Assembly: GCA_964646605.1 (NCBI GenBank)
Contig: CAZYEX010000111.1
Span: forward strand, 1-35,377
Source of the DNA: SBAX01 sp964646605
Lineage (GTDB): Bacteria > Planctomycetota > Phycisphaerae > UBA1845
Length of the DNA stretch: 35,377 nt
Direction: 5' to 3'
A model generated the notes under the pieces. The model had not been told where the DNA came from. It was given only the letters and a program-made list of their open reading frames with translations, and searched no databases. The position numbers were made by a program, and so were the translations under genes. This document shows positions 8,203 to 16,015 of the stretch, piece by piece (the first letter of the stretch is position 1; each line of letters starts with the position of its first letter).

Positions 8203-8313
8203 ATGGACTTCGTAATCAACATTTTTCTGAGCAGTCTGTCCGGGGCGTTGAGCAGCCTGTTTTCCACGCTCCTGGCGCTGATTCTCGGAATCGGCACGTC
8301 CACCGGCGCGTAG
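8203..8313 (+). CDS. Possible 36-residue single-span membrane peptide
   Basis: A short frame opens at ATG 8203 with GAGGTGAG 4-11 bases upstream and ends at TAG 8311. Its product (MDFVINIFLSSLSG, then ALSSLFSTLLALILGIG) is almost entirely hydrophobic, with a pattern fitting one transmembrane helix or an amphipathic membrane peptide. It lies between the CAP lipoprotein and waaA on the same strand, 60 bases before waaA. I do not recognise a family. It could be a membrane micropeptide of unknown role or a chance frame; the good ribosome site and lack of charged residues favour a gene. Confidence 0.5.
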   Translation: MDFVINIFLSSLSGALSSLFSTLLALILGIGTSTGA

Positions 8314-8373
8314 ACGGTCCGGCGTGCGGTCGGCGTTGCCTGAAGGCGGCGGACGGTTTACGATCGTCCGGGC

Positions 8374-9777
8374 ATGCGCTGGATCGCGGACCTTGTCTAC
8401 CTTCTCGCCGGGTTGGCGTACTCTCCGGTTGCGATTTACCACGCGCTGTTTCTGGGGAAGAACCGTCGAGGGTGGGTGGAGCGCTTCGGCGGCGTGCCGT
8501 GCTTCTCGTCGGAGCGGCGCCGGGTGTGGATTCACGCCGTCTCGCTGGGGGAGATGAATGCCACGCCGCGGCTGGCGGCGGCGATCGCTGAGGCCGCGCC
8601 CGATCTGGAGGTCGTTTTCTCCACTACGACCGACACGGGGTACCGACGGGGGTTGGAACTCTACGGGGCGGACCGCGTCTTCCGCTTCCCTTTGGACTTT
8701 TCCTGGGTCGTTTCCCGCACCCTACGCCGCGTGAATCCCGCGATGATCGTGCTTGTGGAGTTGGAGGTCTGGTACAACCTCGTTGTGTCGGCCTCCCGTC
8801 GGGGGATTCCCGTGGTGGTGGTGAACGGTCGATTGACGGCGCGAAGTGCCAGGCGCTTGGCATGGCTCGGCGCCGTCGGGCGTTCCATGTTTCGCAGCCT
8901 ATCGTGGGTGGGGGCGCAGGATGACACGATTGCGGCACGGTTTCGTGCGCTAGGTGTGCCGCCCGAACGGCTGGAAGTGACGGGGTCGATGAAGTGGGAC
9001 ACGGCCCAGATCGCCGATGCCATGGACGGCGCGGACGCGCTGGGGAAGGCTTTGGGCTTCGACGGATCGCGCCCGGTCTGGGTTTGCGGCAGCACGGGAC
9101 CGGGGGAAGAGGGCGTCATTCTGGATGCGTATCGCAAGGTGCTTGCGATGCAATCGGCCTCAGCGGATCGTACGCCCATGCTTGTCATCGTCCCCCGCAA
9201 GCCGGAACGGTTTGACGAGGTGTCGCGACTGATCGAACAAAGCGGGTTTGCGTGCGTTCGACGGAGCCGGCGACCCGACGGGGAGATCGGGGCTTCACTG
9301 TTGGCGGGTGCGGTGGTCCTGGGCGACTCGTTAGGGGAGCTGCGCAAGTTCTATTCGCTTGCCGACGTCGTTTTCGTGGGGCGGTCGTTGGTGCGGCTGG
9401 GGGGGTCCGATCCGATGGAGGTCGCGGCGCTGGGCAAACCGATGGTGGCTGGTTCGTTCATGGACAATTTCGAGGCCCCCGTGCGCGCCTTGCGTGACGC
9501 CCAGGCCCTGACCGTGGTCCACGATGCGAGCGCTCTGGCCGACGCGGTCAGCGAGATTCTGGCAAACGCGACGCGTGCCGAGGCGCTCGGGCAAAAGGCT
9601 AGAGAAACCGTTCTTCAGCACCAGGGAGCGACGCAGCGCACCGCGCGGCAGCTCGCACGCGTGCTCACGGGTGTGGGCACCTCCGCTTCGACCGACAAAG
9701 GTCCATCTCGGCGGTCGACAAGCCCGATTGCAGGCCAGACCATTGACAAGCCGGGGACTTTTTCGCATTCTGTATAA
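8374..9777 (+). CDS. waaA: 3-deoxy-D-manno-octulosonic acid (Kdo) transferase
   Basis: The 467-residue product belongs to glycosyltransferase family 30, which adds Kdo from CMP-Kdo to the lipid A precursor at the inner face of the cytoplasmic membrane. Seen are an N-terminal hydrophobic helix (IADLVYLLAGLAYSPVAIY), the WVERFGG region, WIHAVSLGEMNA with the catalytic Glu, the TTTDTGY box, LVELEVWYNLV, and in the second Rossmann domain WVCGSTGPGEEG and SLGELRKFYSLADVVFVG, then DPMEVAALGKP. It is about 40 residues longer than usual because of a Ser/Thr/Pro-rich C-terminal tail with no recognisable domain. It implies an LPS-type outer membrane. acs starts about 50 bases downstream on the same strand, without an obvious terminator between. 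Confidence 0.92.
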   Translation: MRWIADLVYLLAGLAYSPVAIYHALFLGKNRRGWVERFGGVPCFSSERRRVWIHAVSLGEMNATPRLAAAIAEAAPDLEVVFSTTTDTGYRRGLELYGADRVFRFPLDFSWVVSRTLRRVNPAMIVLVELEVWYNLVVSASRRGIPVVVVNGRLTARSARRLAWLGAVGRSMFRSLSWVGAQDDTIAARFRALGVPPERLEVTGSMKWDTAQIADAMDGADALGKALGFDGSRPVWVCGSTGPGEEGVILDAYRKVLAMQSASADRTPMLVIVPRKPERFDEVSRLIEQSGFACVRRSRRPDGEIGASLLAGAVVLGDSLGELRKFYSLADVVFVGRSLVRLGGSDPMEVAALGKPMVAGSFMDNFEAPVRALRDAQALTVVHDASALADAVSEILANATRAEALGQKARETVLQHQGATQRTARQLARVLTGVGTSASTDKGPSRRSTSPIAGQTIDKPGTFSHSV

Positions 9778-9831
9778 CCGGTAGACGGGCTGAGGTGGGA
9801 GGATGAATGGGAGTGCCAAGCTGTGACAGCG

Positions 9832-11805
9832 ATGGGAAAACCTGAGACTGGGCCGGGCGCGAGTCGACTGTTCCCGCCTTCGCAGGAGTTCTGCCGGAGG
9901 GCGCACATCAAGTCGCTCGAACAATACAAACAAATGTATGATCGCTCGATCCGCGACCCGGAAGGGTTCTGGGGCGAGGTCGCCGGGCAATTTCACTGGC
10001 AGCAGCGGTGGACGAAGGTACGCGAGTATGACTTCCACGACCGCATTTCGATCAAGTATTTCATTGGCGGCAAGACGAACATCACCTACAATGCCCTGGA
10101 CCGGCATTTGGCGGCGCGTGCAAATCAGACGGCGTTGATTTGGGAGGGCAATGAGCCGGGTGAGGACGGCCGATTGACCTATCGAGAACTGCACACCGAG
10201 GTCTGCAAATTCGCCAATGTACTCAAGTCCTTCGGAGTCAAAAAGGGCGATCGAGTTTCGATCTATATGCCCATGACCGTGGAACTGCCCATCGCCATGC
10301 TGGCATGCGCGCGAATTGGCGCCGTGCATTCAGTGGTCTTCGGGGGCTTCAGCCCGGACTCGTTGTCGGATCGGATCGTGGATTCGGGCTGCGAGATCTT
10401 GATCACCGCGGACGGCGTGTTTCGCGGGGCAAAGGCCGTGGGGCTCAAGGTCTGCGCCGACGAGGCCATGGACCGCGCCGCTGCGCAGGGAACGCGGGTT
10501 CGGACCTGCATTGTATTTCGCCGGTTGGGCGCGGAGAAAATGCCGGTCAAGATGCAGTCGGGGCGGGATCACTGGTGGGACGAACTCATGAACAGTGCCT
10601 CGGCCCACTGTGACTGCGAATGGGTGGACGCCGAGGACCCGCTCTTCATTCTCTATACTTCCGGCTCGACGGGCAAACCCAAGGGCGTTCTTCACACCAC
10701 TGGCGGATACATGGTCCATACCACGTACACGTTCCAGAACATCTTCGACTACCACGATGGGGATATCTTCTGGTGTACCGCGGATATTGGTTGGGTGACC
10801 GGGCATTCGTACATTGCCTATGGACCGCTGTGTGCGGGCGCGACATCGGTCATGTTCGAGGGGATACCGACGTATCCGGACGCCGGGCGGTTCTGGGACG
10901 TCGTGGACAAATACAAGGTGACGCAGTTCTACACGGCGCCGACGGCCATCCGCGCCATCATGCGCGAAGGCGATGACCCGGTGAACAAACGCAAACTCAC
11001 CAGTCTGCGATTGCTGGGAACCGTGGGGGAACCGATCAACCCCGAGGCATGGATGTGGTATCACCGCGTGGTTGGCAAGGAGCGCTGTCCGATCGTGGAC
11101 ACCTGGTGGCAGACGGAAACGGGCGGCATTCTCATTACTCCCTTGCCCGGCGCGATTCCCACAAAGCCGGGCTCGGCCACACTGCCGTTCTTCGGCGTAA
11201 AGCCCGTGCTGCTCGATGACCAGAACAAGCGGATTGAAGGCCCCGGGTCCGGCGCATTGTTTATTGAGGAACCCTGGCCGGGAATCATGCGCACGGTGTA
11301 CGGTCAACATCAGCGTTTCAAGGAAACATATTTCTCGCGCTGCCCCGGCATGTATTTTACGGGCGACGGATGTCGGCGGGATGAGGACGGTTACTATTGG
11401 ATCACCGGTCGTATTGATGATGTCATCAATGTGTCCGGGCACAGACTGGGAACAGCCGAGGTGGAGAGCGCATTGGTGTCCCACTCCTCCGTGGCTGAGG
11501 CCGCGGTGGTCGGATACCCGCACGAAATCAAGGGACAGGGCATCTATGCCTATGTGACGCTAAAAACCGGACAGGCATACACAGACGCGCTCAAAAAGGA
11601 ACTTGTCGCGCAGGTTCGCAAGGAAATCGGCGCATTCGCCGCCCCGGACGTCATCCATTGGGCGCCGGGGCTGCCCAAGACGCGCTCCGGCAAGATCATG
11701 CGGCGCATACTCCGCAAGATCGCCGAGAACAAGACGGAGGACATCGGCGACACCTCGACGCTCGCCGATCCCAGCGTGGTCGAGAGCCTGGTGAAGTCGC
11801 GCTGA
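9832..11805 (+). CDS. acs: Acetyl-CoA synthetase (AMP-forming)
   Basis: From ATG 9832 the protein has 657 residues, the usual Acs length. It activates acetate to acetyl-AMP and then acetyl-CoA in the cytosol. Visible motifs are LFILYTSGSTGKPKGVLHTT (P-loop), DTWWQTETGG, the hinge ITGRIDDVINVSGHRLGTAE, and PKTRSGKIMRRILRK, whose last lysine region is the known acetylation site of the family. The start is uncertain. In-frame GTG 9823 is possible, and the only good ribosome site (GGGAGG, 9797-9802) sits too far upstream and instead serves tiny frames that end at 9826 or 9845. The gene converges with the metzincin gene, with only 28 bases between the stops and no clear terminator. Confidence 0.93.
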   Translation: MGKPETGPGASRLFPPSQEFCRRAHIKSLEQYKQMYDRSIRDPEGFWGEVAGQFHWQQRWTKVREYDFHDRISIKYFIGGKTNITYNALDRHLAARANQTALIWEGNEPGEDGRLTYRELHTEVCKFANVLKSFGVKKGDRVSIYMPMTVELPIAMLACARIGAVHSVVFGGFSPDSLSDRIVDSGCEILITADGVFRGAKAVGLKVCADEAMDRAAAQGTRVRTCIVFRRLGAEKMPVKMQSGRDHWWDELMNSASAHCDCEWVDAEDPLFILYTSGSTGKPKGVLHTTGGYMVHTTYTFQNIFDYHDGDIFWCTADIGWVTGHSYIAYGPLCAGATSVMFEGIPTYPDAGRFWDVVDKYKVTQFYTAPTAIRAIMREGDDPVNKRKLTSLRLLGTVGEPINPEAWMWYHRVVGKERCPIVDTWWQTETGGILITPLPGAIPTKPGSATLPFFGVKPVLLDDQNKRIEGPGSGALFIEEPWPGIMRTVYGQHQRFKETYFSRCPGMYFTGDGCRRDEDGYYWITGRIDDVINVSGHRLGTAEVESALVSHSSVAEAAVVGYPHEIKGQGIYAYVTLKTGQAYTDALKKELVAQVRKEIGAFAAPDVIHWAPGLPKTRSGKIMRRILRKIAENKTEDIGDTSTLADPSVVESLVKSR

Positions 11806-11833
11806 CTCACCTCCATACGGCATCAGCTCGCGA

Positions 11834-13705
11834 CTATGGCGCGGTGATGACTGCGGTCGACTGTCCTACGGTGGGTGAGTTGAACAATTTCATTGGCTTG
11901 GTCAAAAGCACGGGTCCGCCCTGCGGATATGCGCCCGCGGTAAAGAATAGCGCGCTGTTGTTGCTTGCGGCGTCGTGGGCGGACTGAACACTGTTGTACG
12001 GCGCGGCGCAGTTGCCGTTGGGGCCGCCCGAACCATTGGGATGCAAATAGACCATTCGACGACCTTCGCAGGCCTCTGTGCCAAGGCTGGGTTGAATGCA
12101 ACCGCCCGCCGTGACCAGGGCGTCCACCTCGCGGGCCGTAATGCACGGCGTGGGTGGACGGCTCGGCCGGGGACCGATCGCCGCGGTCGTGTGCTCGGCC
12201 TCGATATAGGCCCATTCGTCGAAATCACTGAGCGTCTGGACCCCGCCCGTGCTGGGGCACCAGTTGCCTGCCCCCACCGGCCAGTCTAGGTCCTTGGCGC
12301 GAACGCCGTTGATCTGTCCGCTGCAATTCCAATCGACGCCGATCATTCCCGTTCCGAAGGGCTCATCCAGGGCGGCCTCGTTCAATGTACACATTGTGCC
12401 GTGCGAATAATCGATCTCCTTGAACAGGGCGCCTTCCTCAAAGGAAAGCCCATTGCATATCTGCCCCGTACGAATGCCGCTGAGTTGATAGACATAGCTC
12501 ATGATGCTGCCGACGTTCGGCGGGAACGAGCCCACGTTGCTGCACGAAGCCGTGTCAAAGTCACCCGGGTCATTGTTCCCACAATGGGTCAGTCCCAGGT
12601 TGTGCCCGAACTCGTGGGCCAACGTAGCCGCGCGGTCGAAGGGCGTGCCGACCTGGTTTGTAAACGAGCCGAGCGTCACGATCAGATCATTGCCCGGCGT
12701 CTCGGCCAGACCGGAACTTCCGGAGTTTTGACACCCGGTGTTTGTCATGAACTCATAATCGTGAGCGAAGATCGCGTAGTGCCAACCCGGTTCGAAGGCG
12801 TGATCGGCGTACTGCTGTTTGAGCCGAGGGAACGTCGCCTCCTCGCCGATGTAAGTGAAGATATTAGTGCATCTGATCGGATCGGCCTCGAGCATATCGT
12901 AGTGCGGAATCGCGTCGCTGACCTGGATGTTCACCGTCCAGCCCTGGCAGGCGAACATCTGGATCACGGCGTCGAGTTCGGCTTGATTGGGTCGATGAGT
13001 GTGGTCATTGTCCACCATGTAGTCGATCTCAATGTTAAAACAACGGCTCGCCGGGCACCCGCATCCGACCGGACAGTTCAACGCGCAGGGGTTTCCCCCG
13101 CACAGCGGGTCGCAGGCCGCCAGAGGCCGACAGCCCACATCGCAGAGGTTCTGCGGACAGAGAAAGAAATTGCACTCATTGGAACAGCCGTCGTTGCAGA
13201 GGTTGCCGCCGCAGAAAGGATCGCACTGCGGAGCTGGATTGCACGCAGCATCGCAGTAGTTCCCAGGACAAATGACGGGGTTGCACTGGTCGACGCAACC
13301 GTCATTGCACAGACTTGCCCCCGGGCAACCCGGCGTGCAGTCGGGATCGACGCAGCTCGGCGAACAGGGATCGAATTGTGGACATCCCGGCGTACAGACG
13401 GTGCTGGAGCAAGCCGACCAGCAGTGGCATTGGATTCCACACGGGTCGCCGCCGCAGTCGGGGTCACAAGTGGCCGTCTCCAGGCAGACGAGCGCATTAC
13501 ATCGCTGCGGGCAGCCCCCGGCGCACGCATTTCCTCCACACAGAGGGTTGCACTCCCGGCCCGGACAACCGGACCCGCAGGGATTGATGTTGCACGGGTT
13601 CGGTTGAGCGCGCCCGTCGTCAGCACAAAGCGCTAATGCGACTGCGATGGCACAGGCGGAGTACTTGCCGCAGATTAATTTCAGGTTGTACATCATCGTT
13701 GTCAT
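11834..13705 (-). CDS. Secreted cysteine-rich metzincin-type zinc metalloprotease
   Basis: From ATG 13705 the product has 623 residues with a signal peptide (CAIAVALALCADDGRAQ). Residues ~37-230 are a dense Cys/Pro/Gly repeat array (units such as CDPxCGGNxCxxGC). The protease domain follows: HEFGHNLGLTH at about 364-374 is the extended metzincin zinc site (HExxHxxGxxH), and VGSIMSYVYQ downstream provides the Met-turn. A possible dockerin-like or calcium segment (IGVDWNCSGQINGV) and a C-terminal beta-repeat start (GGPVLLTKPMKLF) come last. Likely an exported endopeptidase; the substrate is unknown. An alternative GTG start at 13753 overlaps the stop of the upstream gene (GTGA), which would couple translation but give a long N-terminus; the signal peptide favours 13705. 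Neither start has a strong ribosome site. Confidence 0.85.
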   Translation of the reverse strand: MTTMMYNLKLICGKYSACAIAVALALCADDGRAQPNPCNINPCGSGCPGRECNPLCGGNACAGGCPQRCNALVCLETATCDPDCGGDPCGIQCHCWSACSSTVCTPGCPQFDPCSPSCVDPDCTPGCPGASLCNDGCVDQCNPVICPGNYCDAACNPAPQCDPFCGGNLCNDGCSNECNFFLCPQNLCDVGCRPLAACDPLCGGNPCALNCPVGCGCPASRCFNIEIDYMVDNDHTHRPNQAELDAVIQMFACQGWTVNIQVSDAIPHYDMLEADPIRCTNIFTYIGEEATFPRLKQQYADHAFEPGWHYAIFAHDYEFMTNTGCQNSGSSGLAETPGNDLIVTLGSFTNQVGTPFDRAATLAHEFGHNLGLTHCGNNDPGDFDTASCSNVGSFPPNVGSIMSYVYQLSGIRTGQICNGLSFEEGALFKEIDYSHGTMCTLNEAALDEPFGTGMIGVDWNCSGQINGVRAKDLDWPVGAGNWCPSTGGVQTLSDFDEWAYIEAEHTTAAIGPRPSRPPTPCITAREVDALVTAGGCIQPSLGTEACEGRRMVYLHPNGSGGPNGNCAAPYNSVQSAHDAASNNSALFFTAGAYPQGGPVLLTKPMKLFNSPTVGQSTAVITAP

Positions 13706-13749
13706 ACCCGAACCCCGCTTCTTGTGGCGAGGGTTCCTGTGGGCGTTTC

Positions 13750-15456
13750 TCACTGTAAGTTCACGAGGACCAGGACCCAGCCCTGACCGTCAGGTAACTC
13801 ACTCATGGCCTTTCCCAGAATCGCCCCCCGCGGGACTTCGGCGTCCTCGGCAACACGCATAGCGTGCCCCGCCTTGGCACTCGTGGTCAGCAGGTCGCCC
13901 GGGCGAATGGCGCCGTATGATGCGTCACACTTGCACCATACCCGACCGCTCATCGCCACCAGGTGCTGTCCATCGGCGCCGGGATCGCCTTCCCGTCGCA
14001 GAATGACGCCCGGCGGCAAGCCTCTCGCCCCACTGATAATGCCCGCCACTTTGCGATCGTAGGCTTCAACGGCCGGTTTCAGTCGGCCAGGATGATCCGG
14101 ATCGATCACCACGACGGTTCCGGGCTCGACGAGACCTACGATCTCGAAGGGTTCGGCGAGGTCGGCGCCACCGACGATCTCGAGGGAGTTGGTGCGTGTC
14201 CGGCCGTTCACGTCCAGTTTGGCCACCGGACTCGTGGTGCCGATCCCCAGGTTGCCCGAAGAGTCCAGCACCATGAGCACGCTGCCGCCTGCTCCGGGGT
14301 TGTTTGTGGCGTCGTTATGCGAACCACCCCTAAACCAAGCGAATCCCCCGTCGCTCCGGAAGTATTCGGTGAAACCCTGCACCCCAATTCCGTACACGCT
14401 CCCCCACAGGTTGAGCATCTGCCGCGTGGCTGAACCGAACGAAAGATTCCCCGTGAAGCTCGCGTTGCCGCTGCCTCCGTCGAGTGAAATCGTGAACGCG
14501 GTGGCCGCGGCGTTGGCGAGGGCGATCTTGCCGGGGCGCGTTCCGCTGTCGTCGGGCCACATCTCGATGGCGTTGTGAATGCGGAGAATGCCCAGGTTTC
14601 CTCCTGTGCCTGTGAGGTTGATTCCGGGAACCAGACCGCCGTCGTTGCGGATCTGAAACCGCTTGTCGCCCAAGGCCATCTCCAGCGGCGCCGCTGGAGC
14701 ACTGGTGCCGATGCCGACCTCGCCTTGCGCGTCCACCACCATCCGCACGACGTTGCCATTGGTGCGAAACTGGAAACCGTCGGGAGTGCCCGCACTGTTG
14801 TAGATGATTCCCCCGCCGACGTTGCTGCTCGGTTCGCCGAAGAGCAAGCCGCGCTCGTTGGCGTCCGGGGTCAGAATGCTCACATAGCCGTTGGTGCTGT
14901 TCTCGAACACGGCTACGGAGTTGGCGTCGGCGGTAACGGTTCCGGCCGACGCTTTGTGGACGTGCAGCTTGTTGTCCGGCGTGACTGTGCCGATGCCCGT
15001 GTTGCCGCCGTTGTCCACGAACAGCGCATCGACCGGCGATCCGTCCGCGGCGTTGAGGGAGTGTCCATCCGGGGCGTTCAGGGCGTGAACGGCATACGGG
15101 GCCGGTGCGATCCGTTGACGCGACGCGAGCGCCACGTTGTTCACCGCGACGGAGAGATAGCGCTCCGCCCCTGCGAAAACAGCCGCGGGAAAGTCCAACT
15201 CGACGCTGAACAATCCGTTCACCACGTCTACGGACGGGAAGTTCAACGCCGAACTGACCGCCGTGCCCGCGCTGGGAGCGTCGTAGACCTGAAACGCCAT
15301 GGCCGCGGTTCCGCTAAATGGAACGCCGTTCTCCTTCAGTTGACCCTGATAGACGAAGGCGCCGTCCAACGGTGCAGCCAGGGCATTGGCCGCACCCATC
15401 GCAGTCGCCCACACCCACGTCCGTACATCCGCGCGAAGGCGGTTCCTCGCCGTCAT
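13750..15456 (-). CDS. Secreted tail-fibre-like protein with GIGT repeats
   Basis: The 568-residue product starts at ATG 15456 behind GGAGGG (about 8 bases). It has a signal peptide (ATAMGAANALAAP). An N-terminal beta domain of the FVYQGQLKENGVP type (about 30-125) is followed by three copies of a motif like GNxGIGTxxPxxKLxV (GGNTGIGTVTPDNKLHV, GEVGIGTSAPAAPLEM, GNLGIGTTSPVAKLDV). This motif is common in bacterial and phage fibre-like proteins. The C-terminus (from GGADLAEPFEI to VLVLVNLQ) is a compact conserved domain with VDPDHPGRLKPA-like turns, RVWCKCDASYGAIRPGD and GHAMR. The gene runs directly into the metzincin gene. Role unknown; a surface or appendage component is plausible. Confidence 0.8.
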   Translation of the reverse strand: MTARNRLRADVRTWVWATAMGAANALAAPLDGAFVYQGQLKENGVPFSGTAAMAFQVYDAPSAGTAVSSALNFPSVDVVNGLFSVELDFPAAVFAGAERYLSVAVNNVALASRQRIAPAPYAVHALNAPDGHSLNAADGSPVDALFVDNGGNTGIGTVTPDNKLHVHKASAGTVTADANSVAVFENSTNGYVSILTPDANERGLLFGEPSSNVGGGIIYNSAGTPDGFQFRTNGNVVRMVVDAQGEVGIGTSAPAAPLEMALGDKRFQIRNDGGLVPGINLTGTGGNLGILRIHNAIEMWPDDSGTRPGKIALANAAATAFTISLDGGSGNASFTGNLSFGSATRQMLNLWGSVYGIGVQGFTEYFRSDGGFAWFRGGSHNDATNNPGAGGSVLMVLDSSGNLGIGTTSPVAKLDVNGRTRTNSLEIVGGADLAEPFEIVGLVEPGTVVVIDPDHPGRLKPAVEAYDRKVAGIISGARGLPPGVILRREGDPGADGQHLVAMSGRVWCKCDASYGAIRPGDLLTTSAKAGHAMRVAEDAEVPRGAILGKAMSELPDGQGWVLVLVNLQ

Positions 15457-15638
15457 GACAGCACCCTCCGATCGTCATCCCGCGGGACGACGTGCGTCGT
15501 TCAACTTTCCATGGGAAACGGACGCCCCTTCGATTCCCCTCACGCCCCGACGAAGCACGCAAACCCCAACCCCGACGCGGCGTGGCCACGTCGCGGGAAA
15601 CGGCGTTATCATAGCATCATGGCTCGCGGGATGGGAAA

Positions 15639-15703
15639 GTTCAGTCCCTAGCCGCCGGCCGATAACCGGCCCGCACCTGCGATCGGTGAGTGTGGGACTG
15701 AAC
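15639..15703. repeat. Perfect 10-bp inverted repeat with nested hairpin
   Basis: GTTCAGTCCC (15639-15648) is matched by GGGACTGAAC (15694-15703) across 45 bases. Inside lies a smaller dyad, GCCGG ... CCGGC around CCGATAA. No T-run follows, so it is not a standard terminator; a regulator site or element end is possible. Confidence 0.6.
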
Positions 15704-15920
15704 TCGATCCATGTGTCGCGAAGGTTGGGTGGCCGGGACGATACGGAGATGCCATGCGCCGCGCAGCGAGCCGCCACCTCCTTTTTCAACCTTCAACTAC
15801 GAATGGGGCATGCCCTCGCTTCCGCGTCGGCCTCGGGACCGGAGGGCCGCGCTTTCAACGCATCCTCAAAAAAAGTTCGCCGTCGTTAAGGGATTTCTTC
15901 CGCCGAAAGCCAAGTTGGGG

Positions 15921-15929
15921 TGTTATGAT
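15921..15929 (+). promoter_or_regulatory. Candidate extended -10 promoter for the giant protein gene at 16016
   Basis: TGTTATGAT has the TGn extension plus TATGAT (5 of 6 consensus). It is 86 bases before ATG 16016. No -35 match is found at the right spacing, as is tolerated with extended -10 boxes. An A-rich stretch lies about 50 bases upstream. Confidence 0.35.
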
Positions 15930-16015
15930 CCCTGGGAGCGGGGCCTTTACCGCGCAACCGTGGCCATGTAGGGCGGGGACGCGGTCCCGAGGCGCGCTTC
16001 CGGGAGGCAGGCGTC

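Larger units (their letters stand above)
15457..16015. other. Divergent intergenic region, 559 bases
   Basis: It lies between the fibre-like gene (minus) and the first giant secreted protein (plus), so it must carry both promoters. It holds a long inverted repeat (15639-15703), an A7 run near 15869, and an extended -10 box at 15921-15929. No credible gene is seen; short frames here have no ribosome sites or recognisable products. Confidence 0.5.

Noticed and set aside
8176..8535. Minus-strand frame across the small peptide and the waaA start
   Set aside because: No domain or ribosome site; the plus-strand genes explain the region.
9743..9778. TTGACA ... TATAAC before acs as a promoter
   Set aside because: The spacing is 24 bases, too long for a sigma-70 promoter; the boxes also lie inside the end of waaA.
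10330..11523. 397-codon minus-strand frame inside acs
   Set aside because: It is the antisense shadow of a fully conserved acetyl-CoA synthetase, with no ribosome site and no recognisable motifs; long shadows are expected at this GC content.
12401..13636. 411-codon plus-strand frame opposite the metzincin gene
   Set aside because: Its repetitive look comes from the antisense of the Cys-rich repeats; the minus-strand gene has signal peptide, zinc site and Met-turn.
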